Shown: positions 26,902-35,726 of the stretch, one piece after another | How the letters are laid out: each line of letters starts with the position of its first letter | Position numbering within the stretch: position 1 is the stretch's first letter | NCBI GenBank assembly: GCA_007125955.1 | Contig: SLCF01000020.1 | Coordinates: 1-48,651 of the forward strand | Length of the DNA stretch: 48,651 nucleotides | Origin: Bacteroidales bacterium | GTDB taxonomy: Bacteria > Bacteroidota > Bacteroidia > Bacteroidales > PUMT01 | Direction of reading: 5' to 3' | The notes under the pieces: generated by a model | What the model saw: only the letters and a program-made list of their open reading frames with translations | Told to the model about the DNA's origin: nothing | Databases searched by the model: none | Position numbers and translations under genes: made by a program

Positions 26902-27168
26902 TCAGGGAACGGGATCGTGCCCATGAGGCCCCCAGGGATTGCATTTAACTATTCGCTTAAGTGCAAGCCACCCGCCCCTGAATGGTCCGTGCTTCTTTAT
27001 CGACTGAATACCGTATGTGGAACATGTGGGGGAAAACCTGCATGAAGCAGGAGTAAGTGGTGATACTACATACTGATAGAACCTGATCAGTGCAATAAAA
27101 AAAATGCTGAAAATTTTTTTTATATAACGCGCCGCAATTCCCGGAAATCTAGTTAATTCAGCTACCAT
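26902..27168 (-). CDS. yidD: Membrane protein insertion efficiency factor YidD
   Basis: The 88-residue protein has an amphipathic N-terminal helix and the diagnostic motif [11 protein letters not shown], followed by the block [15 protein letters not shown] and a short polar tail. It assists YidC-dependent insertion. Its ATG starts one base after the rnpA stop codon, so the two genes are translationally coupled. Confidence 0.95.
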   Translation of the reverse strand: MVAELTRFPGIAARYIKKIFSIFFIALIRFYQYVVSPLTPASCRFSPTCSTYGIQSIKKHGPFRGGWLALKRIVKCNPWGPHGHDPVP

Positions 27169-27169
27169 T

Positions 27170-27574
27170 TCACCTCATTTCAGTTTTCTCTCCGTTTTTA
27201 TTCAACTTGCGTTCAATTTTTCCAATCGCATTTACAATCCCCTTTTCTATAACATCATATTCGAGCACGTCCGAAGGGGTATATAAAAAAAGCAAAACAA
27301 TGCTCTTCTCATTTTTAATTAAAAAAGAAGAGAAAGTTGGTTTGTTCAAACGGTATGCCTCTCTTGTACGGCGTTTTATCAGGTTCCTTTTCACGGCTCT
27401 TTTAAACTTCCTTGATGATACGCTTACTGCCATCTTTGCCGGGGAATCTTGATTCTCATTAGTTTCCAGCCAAAGAACACGGAAAGGGTAAGAAAAAAAC
27501 GCTTCCCCCTCAGAAAAAAGGTTTTCTATCATTTTTTTCTCCGTAAGACGCTCCCTTCTTCTTAATTTACTCAT
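27170..27574 (-). CDS. rnpA: Ribonuclease P protein component
   Basis: The 134-residue basic protein carries the RNR motif region [19 protein letters not shown], typical of the protein subunit that supports tRNA 5' end processing. It precedes yidD directly. No rpmH (L34) is present upstream; instead 239 nt separate it from hemD. Confidence 0.95.
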   Translation of the reverse strand: MSKLRRRERLTEKKMIENLFSEGEAFFSYPFRVLWLETNENQDSPAKMAVSVSSRKFKRAVKRNLIKRRTREAYRLNKPTFSSFLIKNEKSIVLLFLYTPSDVLEYDVIEKGIVNAIGKIERKLNKNGEKTEMR

Positions 27575-27680
27575 AACTGAGTATTATTCAATAACCGGAA
27601 CAATTAGGCTAATTTAAAGTTTTTTATATGAGTCGTCCATGATCACTATTTTTAGCCGGGTAGTATTTAATATTTTAAAG

Positions 27681-27738
27681 TCTGGCAGAACCCGCAGGCA
27701 AAACCTGCTCGTTTAGTGACATAACAAAAGAAATGTCA
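27681..27738. repeat. Cluster of three small hairpins between hemD and rnpA
   Basis: Three inverted repeats follow one another: TCTG-g-CAGA (27681-27689), GCAGG-caaaa-CCTGC (27694-27708) and TGACAT-n10-ATGTCA (27717-27738). No T-run follows, and the arrangement differs from other intergenic regions in the window. It may be one copy of an interspersed palindromic element. A minus-strand frame stays open through it (27675-27860) but overlaps the hemD 3' end. Confidence 0.4.
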
Positions 27739-27813
27739 TTGTAAGATCCATGCGGTTGAAGATAAAACAAGCTTCTTTCTAAGAGGCGGTGGAAAGTCAA
27801 ATATTTTTCAGGG

Positions 27814-28596
27814 TTACTTTTTGTTATTGTTCCTGTTGAATTCACGTACATACTTATCAAGGGCCATTGTCATGGAAGGAGTTTCTGTTGTGGGCGCATG
27901 AATATCAAGCTTTAATCCGGCTTTTTTAACTGCCCTGGCAGTTGCAGGTCCAAAACAGGCAATTTTTGTGTTGTTCTGCTCAAATTCCGGGAAATTGTGA
28001 AAAAGCGATCTGATTCCGGAAGGACTGTAGAAAACAAGTATATCGTAATTAACATCCGAAAGATCGGATAAATCACTGCTCACAGTCCGGTACATTATAG
28101 CCTTGCTGTATTTTATCTTGTTTTTGTCAAGTACCCTGGGAATCTCCGGCTTATGTATATCTGAAAGAGGTAACAGGAATTTCTCTGATGAATGCTTCAC
28201 AATGTCCTGCTCAACAAGGTTTTTAAAATTATTGTTACCGAAAAAAATCTTCCTTTTTCTGTAAACTATGTATTTCTGAAGATAAAGAGCCACAGATTCA
28301 GATACGCAAAAGTATTTCATTGTGTCCGGAACGTTCACCCTAAGTTCCTCGCAAATCCTGAAAAAGTGGTCAATGGCAGTCCTGCTTGTAAATATTACAG
28401 CTGTATGGTCATTTATGTTTATTCTTTTCTGCCTGAATTCTTTCCCTTCCACTCCTTCAACCTTAATGAACGGTCTGAAGTCAACTTTCAGGTTGTTCTT
28501 TTCTGCAAATTCGAAGTAAGGAGATTTGTCATTTTCAGGTTTCGGCTGTGAAACAAGGATCTTCTTGATTTTCAAGGCTGTAGTGTTTTTGTTCAA
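27814..28596 (-). CDS. hemD: Uroporphyrinogen-III synthase
   Basis: The 260-residue protein has the two-lobed HemD fold pattern, with ILVSQPKPE at the start, TAVIFTSRTAIDHF in the first lobe and YDILVFYSPSGIRSL and IACFGPATARAVKKAG in the second. It closes hydroxymethylbilane to uroporphyrinogen III in haem and corrin synthesis. HemD sequences diverge strongly, so the call rests on these motifs and on the neighbour DUF4271, a common pairing in Bacteroidota. It starts 18 bp after the DUF4271 stop. Confidence 0.85.
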   Translation of the reverse strand: MNKNTTALKIKKILVSQPKPENDKSPYFEFAEKNNLKVDFRPFIKVEGVEGKEFRQKRININDHTAVIFTSRTAIDHFFRICEELRVNVPDTMKYFCVSESVALYLQKYIVYRKRKIFFGNNNFKNLVEQDIVKHSSEKFLLPLSDIHKPEIPRVLDKNKIKYSKAIMYRTVSSDLSDLSDVNYDILVFYSPSGIRSLFHNFPEFEQNNTKIACFGPATARAVKKAGLKLDIHAPTTETPSMTMALDKYVREFNRNNNKK

Positions 28597-28614
28597 ATAA
28601 TATCTCGTTCTAAA

Positions 28615-29607
28615 TCAATTTACCAAATACGTATTGAAGTATCTGTACGCAATTATCAATGGTATTATTTCAACTGTGCAAAGATACAAAAACAGATAAA
28701 AAACAGAAAATTCTTTGTTTTGAAGTAACTTTATCCCTCTTGGCACCTGCGCAACATAATAAAGTGCGGCAGCAGCAAGTCCGACGTAAACGAATAAATG
28801 CCTCCAGTTTTCAGGTGCATACATCATCCCTGCAATGAAAGGGAAAAGCAAAAGTCCGTAACTTTTGGCAAACAGGGAGATATTATGAGCATATTCAGAA
28901 AAAATCTTTTTCCTGTCAAAAAGATAGCCGGTAAACCACATCAGAAAAATCCTGAAAAAATAGAGAAGGCCTACACATAAAGAGTACAGGATAAAAGTGC
29001 CTAAAACACCTAAACCAGGCGGAAATGGGTTTATTCTGAAAAAATCAAAAGCAAAAACCAAAAATAGCCCTGAGTTGATGAGAAAAATAATCTGTAAAAA
29101 AAACAAGGTGTTCCGGGTGTTTATGTTTTTATCACGAAACAGGTCAAATGCAATTTTGTAACTGAACACAGATGCAAAAACAGGCTCCAGGTATCTTTCG
29201 TAAAAAACCTTTACTAAAGTCAGAAGAACCAGAGATAAAAGTGTGATCCCGAGTATCAGGTCGTTTCCGCCAAGTGAGACGGTTCCGTGATCCGGAAAGG
29301 GGTCATCAGAGATTAAATAAGCTTCGTAGGAACGTGATGATACTGTCTGAGCAGTAAAATTTTTACCGGACATAACCTTATCAGGGCTGTAATACCTTTG
29401 TGATTCAGTTTTTTCCCCGGTTGTGAAAAGATTTGTATTTATAAATTGCAGATTAGGTTCGGGATTAATATAATAAGCGGCAGGAAAAAGATAATCTCCG
29501 TTTATGGTATCTATTCCTGAAATATTCTGAGCAAAAATTGGCTTATCAGATTTTGCCGTTAGCATGCAGGCCAAAAATAATTGTAAAATTCCATGCAAAA
29601 TTAGCAA
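28615..29607 (-). CDS. DUF4271 domain-containing membrane protein
   Basis: The 330-residue product has an N-terminal hydrophobic segment, a polar stretch to about residue 115 and then six or seven predicted transmembrane helices. It belongs to the DUF4271 family, found next to hemD in Bacteroidota. The function is unknown; a link to the adjacent haem gene is only positional. The frame opens with TTG at 29607, which lies next to a -7 box (29596-29603). The first ATG is at 29565 and is safer on promoter grounds, but would remove the signal-like helix. Confidence 0.75.
   Translation of the reverse strand: MLILHGILQLFLACMLTAKSDKPIFAQNISGIDTINGDYLFPAAYYINPEPNLQFINTNLFTTGEKTESQRYYSPDKVMSGKNFTAQTVSSRSYEAYLISDDPFPDHGTVSLGGNDLILGITLLSLVLLTLVKVFYERYLEPVFASVFSYKIAFDLFRDKNINTRNTLFFLQIIFLINSGLFLVFAFDFFRINPFPPGLGVLGTFILYSLCVGLLYFFRIFLMWFTGYLFDRKKIFSEYAHNISLFAKSYGLLLFPFIAGMMYAPENWRHLFVYVGLAAAALYYVAQVPRGIKLLQNKEFSVFYLFLYLCTVEIIPLIIAYRYFNTYLVN
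29596..29603 (-). promoter_or_regulatory. -7 element near the DUF4271 start
   Basis: The minus strand reads TAATTTTG, an exact TAnnTTTG match, overlapping the TTG start candidate at 29607 and lying 31 nt before ATG 29565. There is no TTG at the -33 position, so the support is partial. Confidence 0.4.
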
Positions 29608-29645
29608 AATATTTTGTGATTTCCCCGGCTTATTTTATATCGGAT

Positions 29646-31037
29646 TTACAGGTTAATCCTGATATTTCCTCTTGCATAGGAAGCAAAAATTCCAAAAAAG
29701 CATAACCCCGATAAAATTGAAAACAATAGAGGCAACGTTTCCAGAAACTCCTTTGTATTCCCCTGGGTTATCTCTTCCCGCCCAATGAATACTGAAAAGA
29801 TGAGCATAACCAGCCCCATTGAAAACATCTGTCCGAGAAGTCTCATTGTCCCCATAGAGCCTGAAGCTATTCCAACATATCTTTTCTCAACTGAACTCAT
29901 TATTGCATTTGTATTCGGTGATATGAAAAGCCCCAGGCCTGCTCCCAGCAGCAAAAGATTTGACATTATCATCCAAATGCTCATCTGTTCCAGGAAAATA
30001 AAGAAAGTCAGACTTGTTGCTGTAATAGCCATGCCGGCAGATGACAAATACCTGGGTTCGAACCGGTCTGACAACCTGCCGGACAATGGGGCTACAATGA
30101 CCATTACAACAGGCTGGAACACCATTATCAAACCTGCATCCCTTGCAGAGAACCCCTTAACGGACTGCAGAAAAAGGCTCAGAAGGAATGCTACTGCAAA
30201 AGTTGAGCTGTAATGAATAAAAGCAGCCAGATTGGATAAGGCAAAAAGACGGTTCCTTCTGAAGAGCTGAATATTCATTACAGGATAAGCTGTATTTTTC
30301 TCAATGTGAACAAAAAAAGAGAAGGCTAAAGATCCGGAAAGAACAAAAATTATACCCCGGAAAGATGGCAGGTCAGACAACCCGAAGATGATCAAAAATA
30401 GAGAGGCACCATAAATTACCGACCCTGGAATGTCGAATGGCTCTCCTTTTGATTCTGCCCACTCTTTCTTTATTTTCGAAACAACGAAAATTATTGCAAC
30501 AGCTCCTGGTATTACAGTAAACAAAAAAATGCTTCTCCACCCAAGATATTCTGTGAGGATCCCACCGGTTAAAGGACCGAGTGACAATCCTGCATATACT
30601 GCCGCGATTGCTACTCCCATTGCCCTGCCCCTTTCTTTTTGAGGAAAAACCGATGTTAAAATGGCAAATCCGGTTGCAAATATCATTGCACTTCCCGCCC
30701 CCTGAAATGTCCTGAATATCAGAAGGGAGCTTATGTTGTTGGCAAACGCGCATAAAACGGAGGAAACAGAAAAGATGACCATCCCCGACAAAAAAACTTT
30801 TCTTCTGCCGACTATGTCGCTTAAACGTCCAAAAGGAACCAAAAATACAGCTGAGGAAAGAAGATAGACGGTTGCAACCCATCCAAGCAGAACTGCATTA
30901 ATCTCCATTTCCCTGCCGATAGCAGGCAATGCAAGATTGATTGCAGAACCGGTATAAGGAGTCAAAAATGAGGCGATTGCAGCTACAAGCAAAACCGTTC
31001 TTTTCTCTGCCCTGTTGGTTATTTTGTCTGAAGACAT
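29646..31037 (-). CDS. MFS transporter, DHA2 (EmrB/QacA-like) family
   Basis: The 463-residue protein has about 14 predicted helices. MFS motif A is seen as GRLSDIVGRRK (residues 70-80), and the antiporter motif C as GLSLGPLTGGILTEYLGWRSIF. These are features of proton-coupled drug exporters of the DHA2 type. The substrate cannot be predicted. The dtd gene lies 24 bp upstream on the same strand and they probably share a transcript. Confidence 0.88.
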   Translation of the reverse strand: MSSDKITNRAEKRTVLLVAAIASFLTPYTGSAINLALPAIGREMEINAVLLGWVATVYLLSSAVFLVPFGRLSDIVGRRKVFLSGMVIFSVSSVLCAFANNISSLLIFRTFQGAGSAMIFATGFAILTSVFPQKERGRAMGVAIAAVYAGLSLGPLTGGILTEYLGWRSIFLFTVIPGAVAIIFVVSKIKKEWAESKGEPFDIPGSVIYGASLFLIIFGLSDLPSFRGIIFVLSGSLAFSFFVHIEKNTAYPVMNIQLFRRNRLFALSNLAAFIHYSSTFAVAFLLSLFLQSVKGFSARDAGLIMVFQPVVMVIVAPLSGRLSDRFEPRYLSSAGMAITATSLTFFIFLEQMSIWMIMSNLLLLGAGLGLFISPNTNAIMSSVEKRYVGIASGSMGTMRLLGQMFSMGLVMLIFSVFIGREEITQGNTKEFLETLPLLFSILSGLCFFGIFASYARGNIRINL

Positions 31038-31061
31038 ACCGAAACTCTCCTGGAACTTATC

Positions 31062-31514
31062 TTACTCTTTCAGCTTAGTGTCAATTATTATTGTAACCGG
31101 ACCGCTGTTTACAATTTTCACATCCATAACTGCGCCGAATTCACCTGTTTCAACTTTTCTTTCAAGCTCTTCCTCCAGCTTCTCTACAAATTTTGTGTAT
31201 AAAGGAATGGACTTTTCGGGAGGGGCTGCCTGTATATATGAAGGACGATTGCCTTTTCTGGTTTTGGCATGCAGGGTAAACTGGCTTACAACCATTGCTG
31301 ATCCGTCAATTTCTTTTATATCAAGGTTCATTACACCGTTTTTATCATCAAAGATACGCAAGCGTGAAATCTTTTTGCTCAGCCACTCAGCATCTTCTTC
31401 GGTATCGTCATGTTCAATACCAAGCAAAACCAGCATCCCTTTCCCTGTAGAGGCTTTCTGAACACCCCCGATAGTAACCGATGCTTCTTTTACACGTTGA
31501 ATAACAGCTCTCAT
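31062..31514 (-). CDS. dtd: D-aminoacyl-tRNA deacylase
   Basis: The 150-residue enzyme removes D-amino acids and glycine mischarged onto tRNA. Both family motifs are present: SQFTLHA and the NSGPVT loop containing the cross-subunit Gly-Pro pair. The N-terminus MRAVIQRVKEASV is standard. It is the first gene of a minus-strand pair with the MFS exporter and diverges from the S9 peptidase gene. Confidence 0.96.
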   Translation of the reverse strand: MRAVIQRVKEASVTIGGVQKASTGKGMLVLLGIEHDDTEEDAEWLSKKISRLRIFDDKNGVMNLDIKEIDGSAMVVSQFTLHAKTRKGNRPSYIQAAPPEKSIPLYTKFVEKLEEELERKVETGEFGAVMDVKIVNSGPVTIIIDTKLKE

Positions 31515-31658
31515 AACTATAAAATTTGATTCCCGAAAATAATGTAAATAGGATTACTTTCCAATACGATAGATATTTGCTTTAAATATTGTAACTTAGA
31601 GTCAGCAGACAAAAACCTTATTACAACTTATAAATAAACCAACCTAAAACACTTTCCA

Positions 31659-34259
31659 ATGAAGCAAATTTTAATTTTTTTAGTATTAATTCTCGCATCT
31701 GTTTGGCATTCTGCCGGTGCAGGCGAGATCGTGGTCAAACAATGGCTATTTTCAGGTGTTTTTGAGCTTACCATGCCTGCTTTTTCCGAAAAGAAAAACA
31801 TTAAAGGTAAAGTCTTTGAACCGGCTGATCTGTTTGCTTTTGACCCAAAAGATATTTCTGATCTGTTTCCTTCGAAAGGAGATACATTTGAATGGAGTAC
31901 AAAAAGAAGCGGAAAATGGGAAATCGTCAAATCCGGCGATGATGGTTTCGCTGTCCTGTCGAAAAGTTCAGGCGGATCATATCTTACAGGCTACATGGCC
32001 TTTTACCTGGAAACGGGCCGATGGACGAAAGGTACACTCGAATTATCCAGCCGCTTTCCTTTCGAAGTTTTTATCGAAGGTCAAAAATCCGGCAGCAAAA
32101 CAACAACTGAAAAGGAAGGGGAAAGTACCGGGAAATGGTCTGAAGAACTTAAACTGAAAACCGGCAAGCATCTTGTAATGGTGCGCTGTTTCTATCCTGG
32201 TAAAGGTGAAAATGGCTGGTCTTTGAAAGGGACTTTCAGGCCTGCAGATTTTGTAAATACAGAAACTATCGAAACAACCCTTTCGCCGGTCAGGGGTAAG
32301 ACAATAAATGACGTGCTTGACGGATTAAGGCCGGGGAGTGCCACCCTTTCGCCTGATGGCGAAAAATATGCCATTTCATACAGCCGCACTTTACCGCCTG
32401 ATGGGAACAGAGAAAGCTGGACAGAAATAAAAAGAGTTTCTGACGGTAGTATAATTCAATCTTTCCGCCATGGAAACATTTCCTCTCTCGAATGGGCTCC
32501 TGAAGGGCACAGATTCTTTTTCATGACTACAAGACAGGGCAGTAGTTTTTTGTGGGTTTATGACCTTGAAAAGGGCAGCTACCGTCCTGTACTGGAAAGG
32601 ATTGAAGACATGGGCTCTTATAAACTCACTCCCGATGGGAAAAAAGTTATTTTCACAATAAGCGAAGAAGCTGATGATGACAGCGGTGACCTGTACAGGG
32701 TGCATGGGATGCGCGACCGGATTCCGGGTTTCCGAAGACGGAGCTTTCTTTATATTGCAGACGTTGAAACAGGAGTGAGGAAAAGACTTACTCACGGTAA
32801 TCTTACCACGTCACTTCACGATATCAGTCCGGACAGCCGGAGCATAATTTTCAGTCAAAGCTGGCCTGACTACAGGGAAAGACCTTTCTCCAAACAGAAT
32901 GTTTACATAATGGATCTTGTAACAAAAGAGGTAGATACTATTTTCAGCGAACTCAGATGGGGTGTTTCGGCTGCTTTTTCACCTGACGGCAGCAAGCTGT
33001 TGATGACCGGCGGCCCATCAGCTTTCGGGAGTACCGGGGAAAATGTGCCGGATGATAAAATTGCCAACAATTATGATACCCAGGCCTACATATATGATAT
33101 TGAGACCGGACATATAGATCCCATAACTCTTGAATTTGACCCGTCTGTATCGCAGGTTCTCTGGAACAGGGCTGACAACCGGATCTACCTGGTTGCTCAG
33201 GAAGAAGACTATCAGAGGCTCTACACTTATAACCCCGGCAACAGAAGGTTTGCAAAAATTGAAACCGGGGTTGATATGACCTCACGTTTCAGTCCGGCCG
33301 GAAATGCACTTAAGGCGGTTTATACAGGATCATCAATAACCACACCTCCTGCTGTTTACATTATGAACCTGCAGAACAACCGGCACGAAATCCTTGAAAA
33401 TCCAGAAGAGGACAATTACAGGGATGTGCGTTTTGGAGATACTGAAGACTGGAATTTTACGACCGGTGACGGAACAACTGTAAAGGGGCGCATTTACTAT
33501 CCACCTGATTTTGACAAATCGGAGAAGTATCCCCTGCTTGTATACTATTATGGCGGAACCACCCCTGTAACAAGAAGTTTTGGCGGACGTTACCCCTTCA
33601 ACCTTTATGCAGCTAACGGGTATGTAGTATATGTCCTGCAACCCAGCGGGGCAATTGGTTTCGGGCAGGAATTCTCAGCCAGGCACGTCAATAACTGGGG
33701 TAAAACTGTTGCCGGTGAAATAATTGAAGGCACCAAAAAATTTCTGGATGCACATCCGTTTATTGAACGTAAAAGCGTAGGTTGTTTGGGAGCTTCCTAT
33801 GGCGGATTTATGACAATGCTGCTCCTGACCCAAACAGACCTGTTTTCTGCTGCAATGTCTCATGCAGGTATAAGTAATATTGCGAGCTACTGGGGTGAAG
33901 GCTACTGGGGTTACGGTTACAGTGCTGAAGCAAGTGCAGGAAGCTATCCCTGGAACAACCGGGAGCTTTACGTTGACCAGAGCCCTCTGTACAATGCCGA
34001 CAAAATAACAACTCCCCTGCTTATGCTGCACGGTGACTCAGACACAAACGTGCCTCCGGGCGAAAGTATACAAATGTACGTTGCATTAAAAATACTGGGG
34101 CGTCCTGTTGAACTTGTCAAGGTAGCAGACGAAGATCATCATATTTTAAAATATGACAGGCGTATTGACTGGAACAATGCTATTCTGGGCTGGTTTGACA
34201 AATGGTTGAAAAATGAACCCCAATGGTGGGGTGAGCAATACCCTGAAAAAAACCTTTAA
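31659..34259 (+). CDS. Exported S9-family peptidase (prolyl oligopeptidase/DPP-type) with extra N-terminal domain
   Basis: The 866-residue protein has a signal peptide (to about residue 21). A beta-rich domain at about 25-205 (PFEVFIEGQKSGSK, KLKTGKHLVMVRC) resembles a PA14 or carbohydrate-binding fold. A propeller with TolB-like repeats follows (about 215-595). The alpha/beta-hydrolase has the triad Ser713 in GASYGGF, Asp795 in HGDSDTNVP and His827 in DEDHHIL. It should release short peptides in the periplasm or outside. The N-terminal domain is absent from standard DPP4-type enzymes. It is followed after 114 nt by the M16 pair. Confidence 0.9.
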   Translation: MKQILIFLVLILASVWHSAGAGEIVVKQWLFSGVFELTMPAFSEKKNIKGKVFEPADLFAFDPKDISDLFPSKGDTFEWSTKRSGKWEIVKSGDDGFAVLSKSSGGSYLTGYMAFYLETGRWTKGTLELSSRFPFEVFIEGQKSGSKTTTEKEGESTGKWSEELKLKTGKHLVMVRCFYPGKGENGWSLKGTFRPADFVNTETIETTLSPVRGKTINDVLDGLRPGSATLSPDGEKYAISYSRTLPPDGNRESWTEIKRVSDGSIIQSFRHGNISSLEWAPEGHRFFFMTTRQGSSFLWVYDLEKGSYRPVLERIEDMGSYKLTPDGKKVIFTISEEADDDSGDLYRVHGMRDRIPGFRRRSFLYIADVETGVRKRLTHGNLTTSLHDISPDSRSIIFSQSWPDYRERPFSKQNVYIMDLVTKEVDTIFSELRWGVSAAFSPDGSKLLMTGGPSAFGSTGENVPDDKIANNYDTQAYIYDIETGHIDPITLEFDPSVSQVLWNRADNRIYLVAQEEDYQRLYTYNPGNRRFAKIETGVDMTSRFSPAGNALKAVYTGSSITTPPAVYIMNLQNNRHEILENPEEDNYRDVRFGDTEDWNFTTGDGTTVKGRIYYPPDFDKSEKYPLLVYYYGGTTPVTRSFGGRYPFNLYAANGYVVYVLQPSGAIGFGQEFSARHVNNWGKTVAGEIIEGTKKFLDAHPFIERKSVGCLGASYGGFMTMLLLTQTDLFSAAMSHAGISNIASYWGEGYWGYGYSAEASAGSYPWNNRELYVDQSPLYNADKITTPLLMLHGDSDTNVPPGESIQMYVALKILGRPVELVKVADEDHHILKYDRRIDWNNAILGWFDKWLKNEPQWWGEQYPEKNL

Positions 34260-34373
34260 TTAAAAAATTCATTATATGCCCCACATTATGCGAAATGAAG
34301 GCCATCGGAATGCTAATAAGATACCCGCAAACTATTTTATATTATAATACCAACCAAAATATCTCTAAAAAAT

Positions 34374-35699
34374 ATGAAAAAATTGCTGATATTAAAAATT
34401 CTTCTGTGCCTTGCAGGAAATTCTATCCTGCTTGCACAGACAACCCGTATTGATTTTGTAGAATATTCACTTGATAACGGGTTGCATGTTATCCTGCATC
34501 AGGATAATTCTACCCCTGTCGTAGCTGTAACCATGATGTACCATGTGGGTTCAAAAAACGAAAATCCCGACCGTACCGGTTTTGCTCATTTTTTTGAACA
34601 CCTTATGTTTGAAGGGACCAAACATATTGACCGGGGTGAATATGACCGTTATGTTGAAGGTGCCGGGGGCACACTTAATGCATATACCTCATTTGATGTA
34701 ACCTACTATTTTGAGCTCCTGCCTTCAAATCAGCTTGAGCTTGGTCTTTGGCTTGAATCGGAGAGATTGCTTCACGCTACTGTAGATTCTGTAGGCATTG
34801 CCACACAAAAGGATGTAGTTATTGAAGAGATGAAGCAGACACGAGATAATCAGCCATACGGAAGGCTTTTGATCGAAACATTGAGCAGGGCATATACAAA
34901 GCATCCCTACCGCTGGGATGTGCTGGGCAGGGAAGATCATATCCGTAATGCGGAAGACCATGAGTTCCGCAATTTTCACAGTATGTTTTATGTTCCCAAC
35001 AATGCGGTTCTGACTATAGCAGGTGACATAGACATTGAAGATACCCGGGAGCTTGTAGAAAAATATTTTGGAGATATCCCTAAAGGAACAGCAGAGATTT
35101 ACAGGCCGCAAACCGTTGAGCCTGTGAGAACATCTGAAGTTCGTGATACGGTTTACGACAACATCCAGCTTCCCCTGGTTATACAGGCTTATCATATCCC
35201 GGAACAGGGCAGCGATGACTATTACGCAGTTGATATGCTTACCGCTCTTCTGTCACGCGGCCAAAGTTCAAGACTTCACCGCGTCCTTGTTGACGAACAG
35301 CAAATTGCTATGATGGTACAGGCAATGCCTCTTGGGTTGGAACATCCCGGACTTGCAATAATATACGCCATGCCTAATATAGGAACAGGACCGGAGACAC
35401 TTGAGGCGGCTATAAATGAAGAGCTACAGGAAATCCGGCGAGAAATGATATCTGAGTTTGAGCTGCAAAAGGTAATTAACCAGACTGAGAACAGTTTTGT
35501 AAACAGTAATACAACTATAGCCAACCGTGCAAACAACCTTGCCATGCATCATACCATTTACAATAATGCCGGGAAAATTAACACAGAGCTTGAAAGATAT
35601 ATGGAGGTTACCCGCCAGGATATTTTAAGGGTTGCAAAAAAGTATTTCAGGGAAGATAACAGGGTTGTGCTCTATTTTCTTCCTGAACCCGGAAATTGA
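34374..35699 (+). CDS. Exported M16-family zinc peptidase (active subunit)
   Basis: The 441-residue protein begins with a signal peptide ending near residue 21. It has the inverted zinc motif HFFEH (His72, Glu75, His76) and the third ligand Glu152 in VVIEEMKQ, at the spacing expected for M16. A single M16 pair of halves at this length usually works with a partner subunit, here the next gene 27 nt downstream. The substrate is likely short exported peptides. Confidence 0.93.
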   Translation: MKKLLILKILLCLAGNSILLAQTTRIDFVEYSLDNGLHVILHQDNSTPVVAVTMMYHVGSKNENPDRTGFAHFFEHLMFEGTKHIDRGEYDRYVEGAGGTLNAYTSFDVTYYFELLPSNQLELGLWLESERLLHATVDSVGIATQKDVVIEEMKQTRDNQPYGRLLIETLSRAYTKHPYRWDVLGREDHIRNAEDHEFRNFHSMFYVPNNAVLTIAGDIDIEDTRELVEKYFGDIPKGTAEIYRPQTVEPVRTSEVRDTVYDNIQLPLVIQAYHIPEQGSDDYYAVDMLTALLSRGQSSRLHRVLVDEQQIAMMVQAMPLGLEHPGLAIIYAMPNIGTGPETLEAAINEELQEIRREMISEFELQKVINQTENSFVNSNTTIANRANNLAMHHTIYNNAGKINTELERYMEVTRQDILRVAKKYFREDNRVVLYFLPEPGN

Positions 35700-35726
35700 T
35701 TTATTAACCACTTATACCCAGAGGAA

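Noticed and set aside
27675-27860. A 61-residue minus-strand frame across the hemD-rnpA gap
   Set aside because: It overlaps the 3' end of hemD in another frame and runs through hairpins. It has no recognised domain and no promoter of its own.
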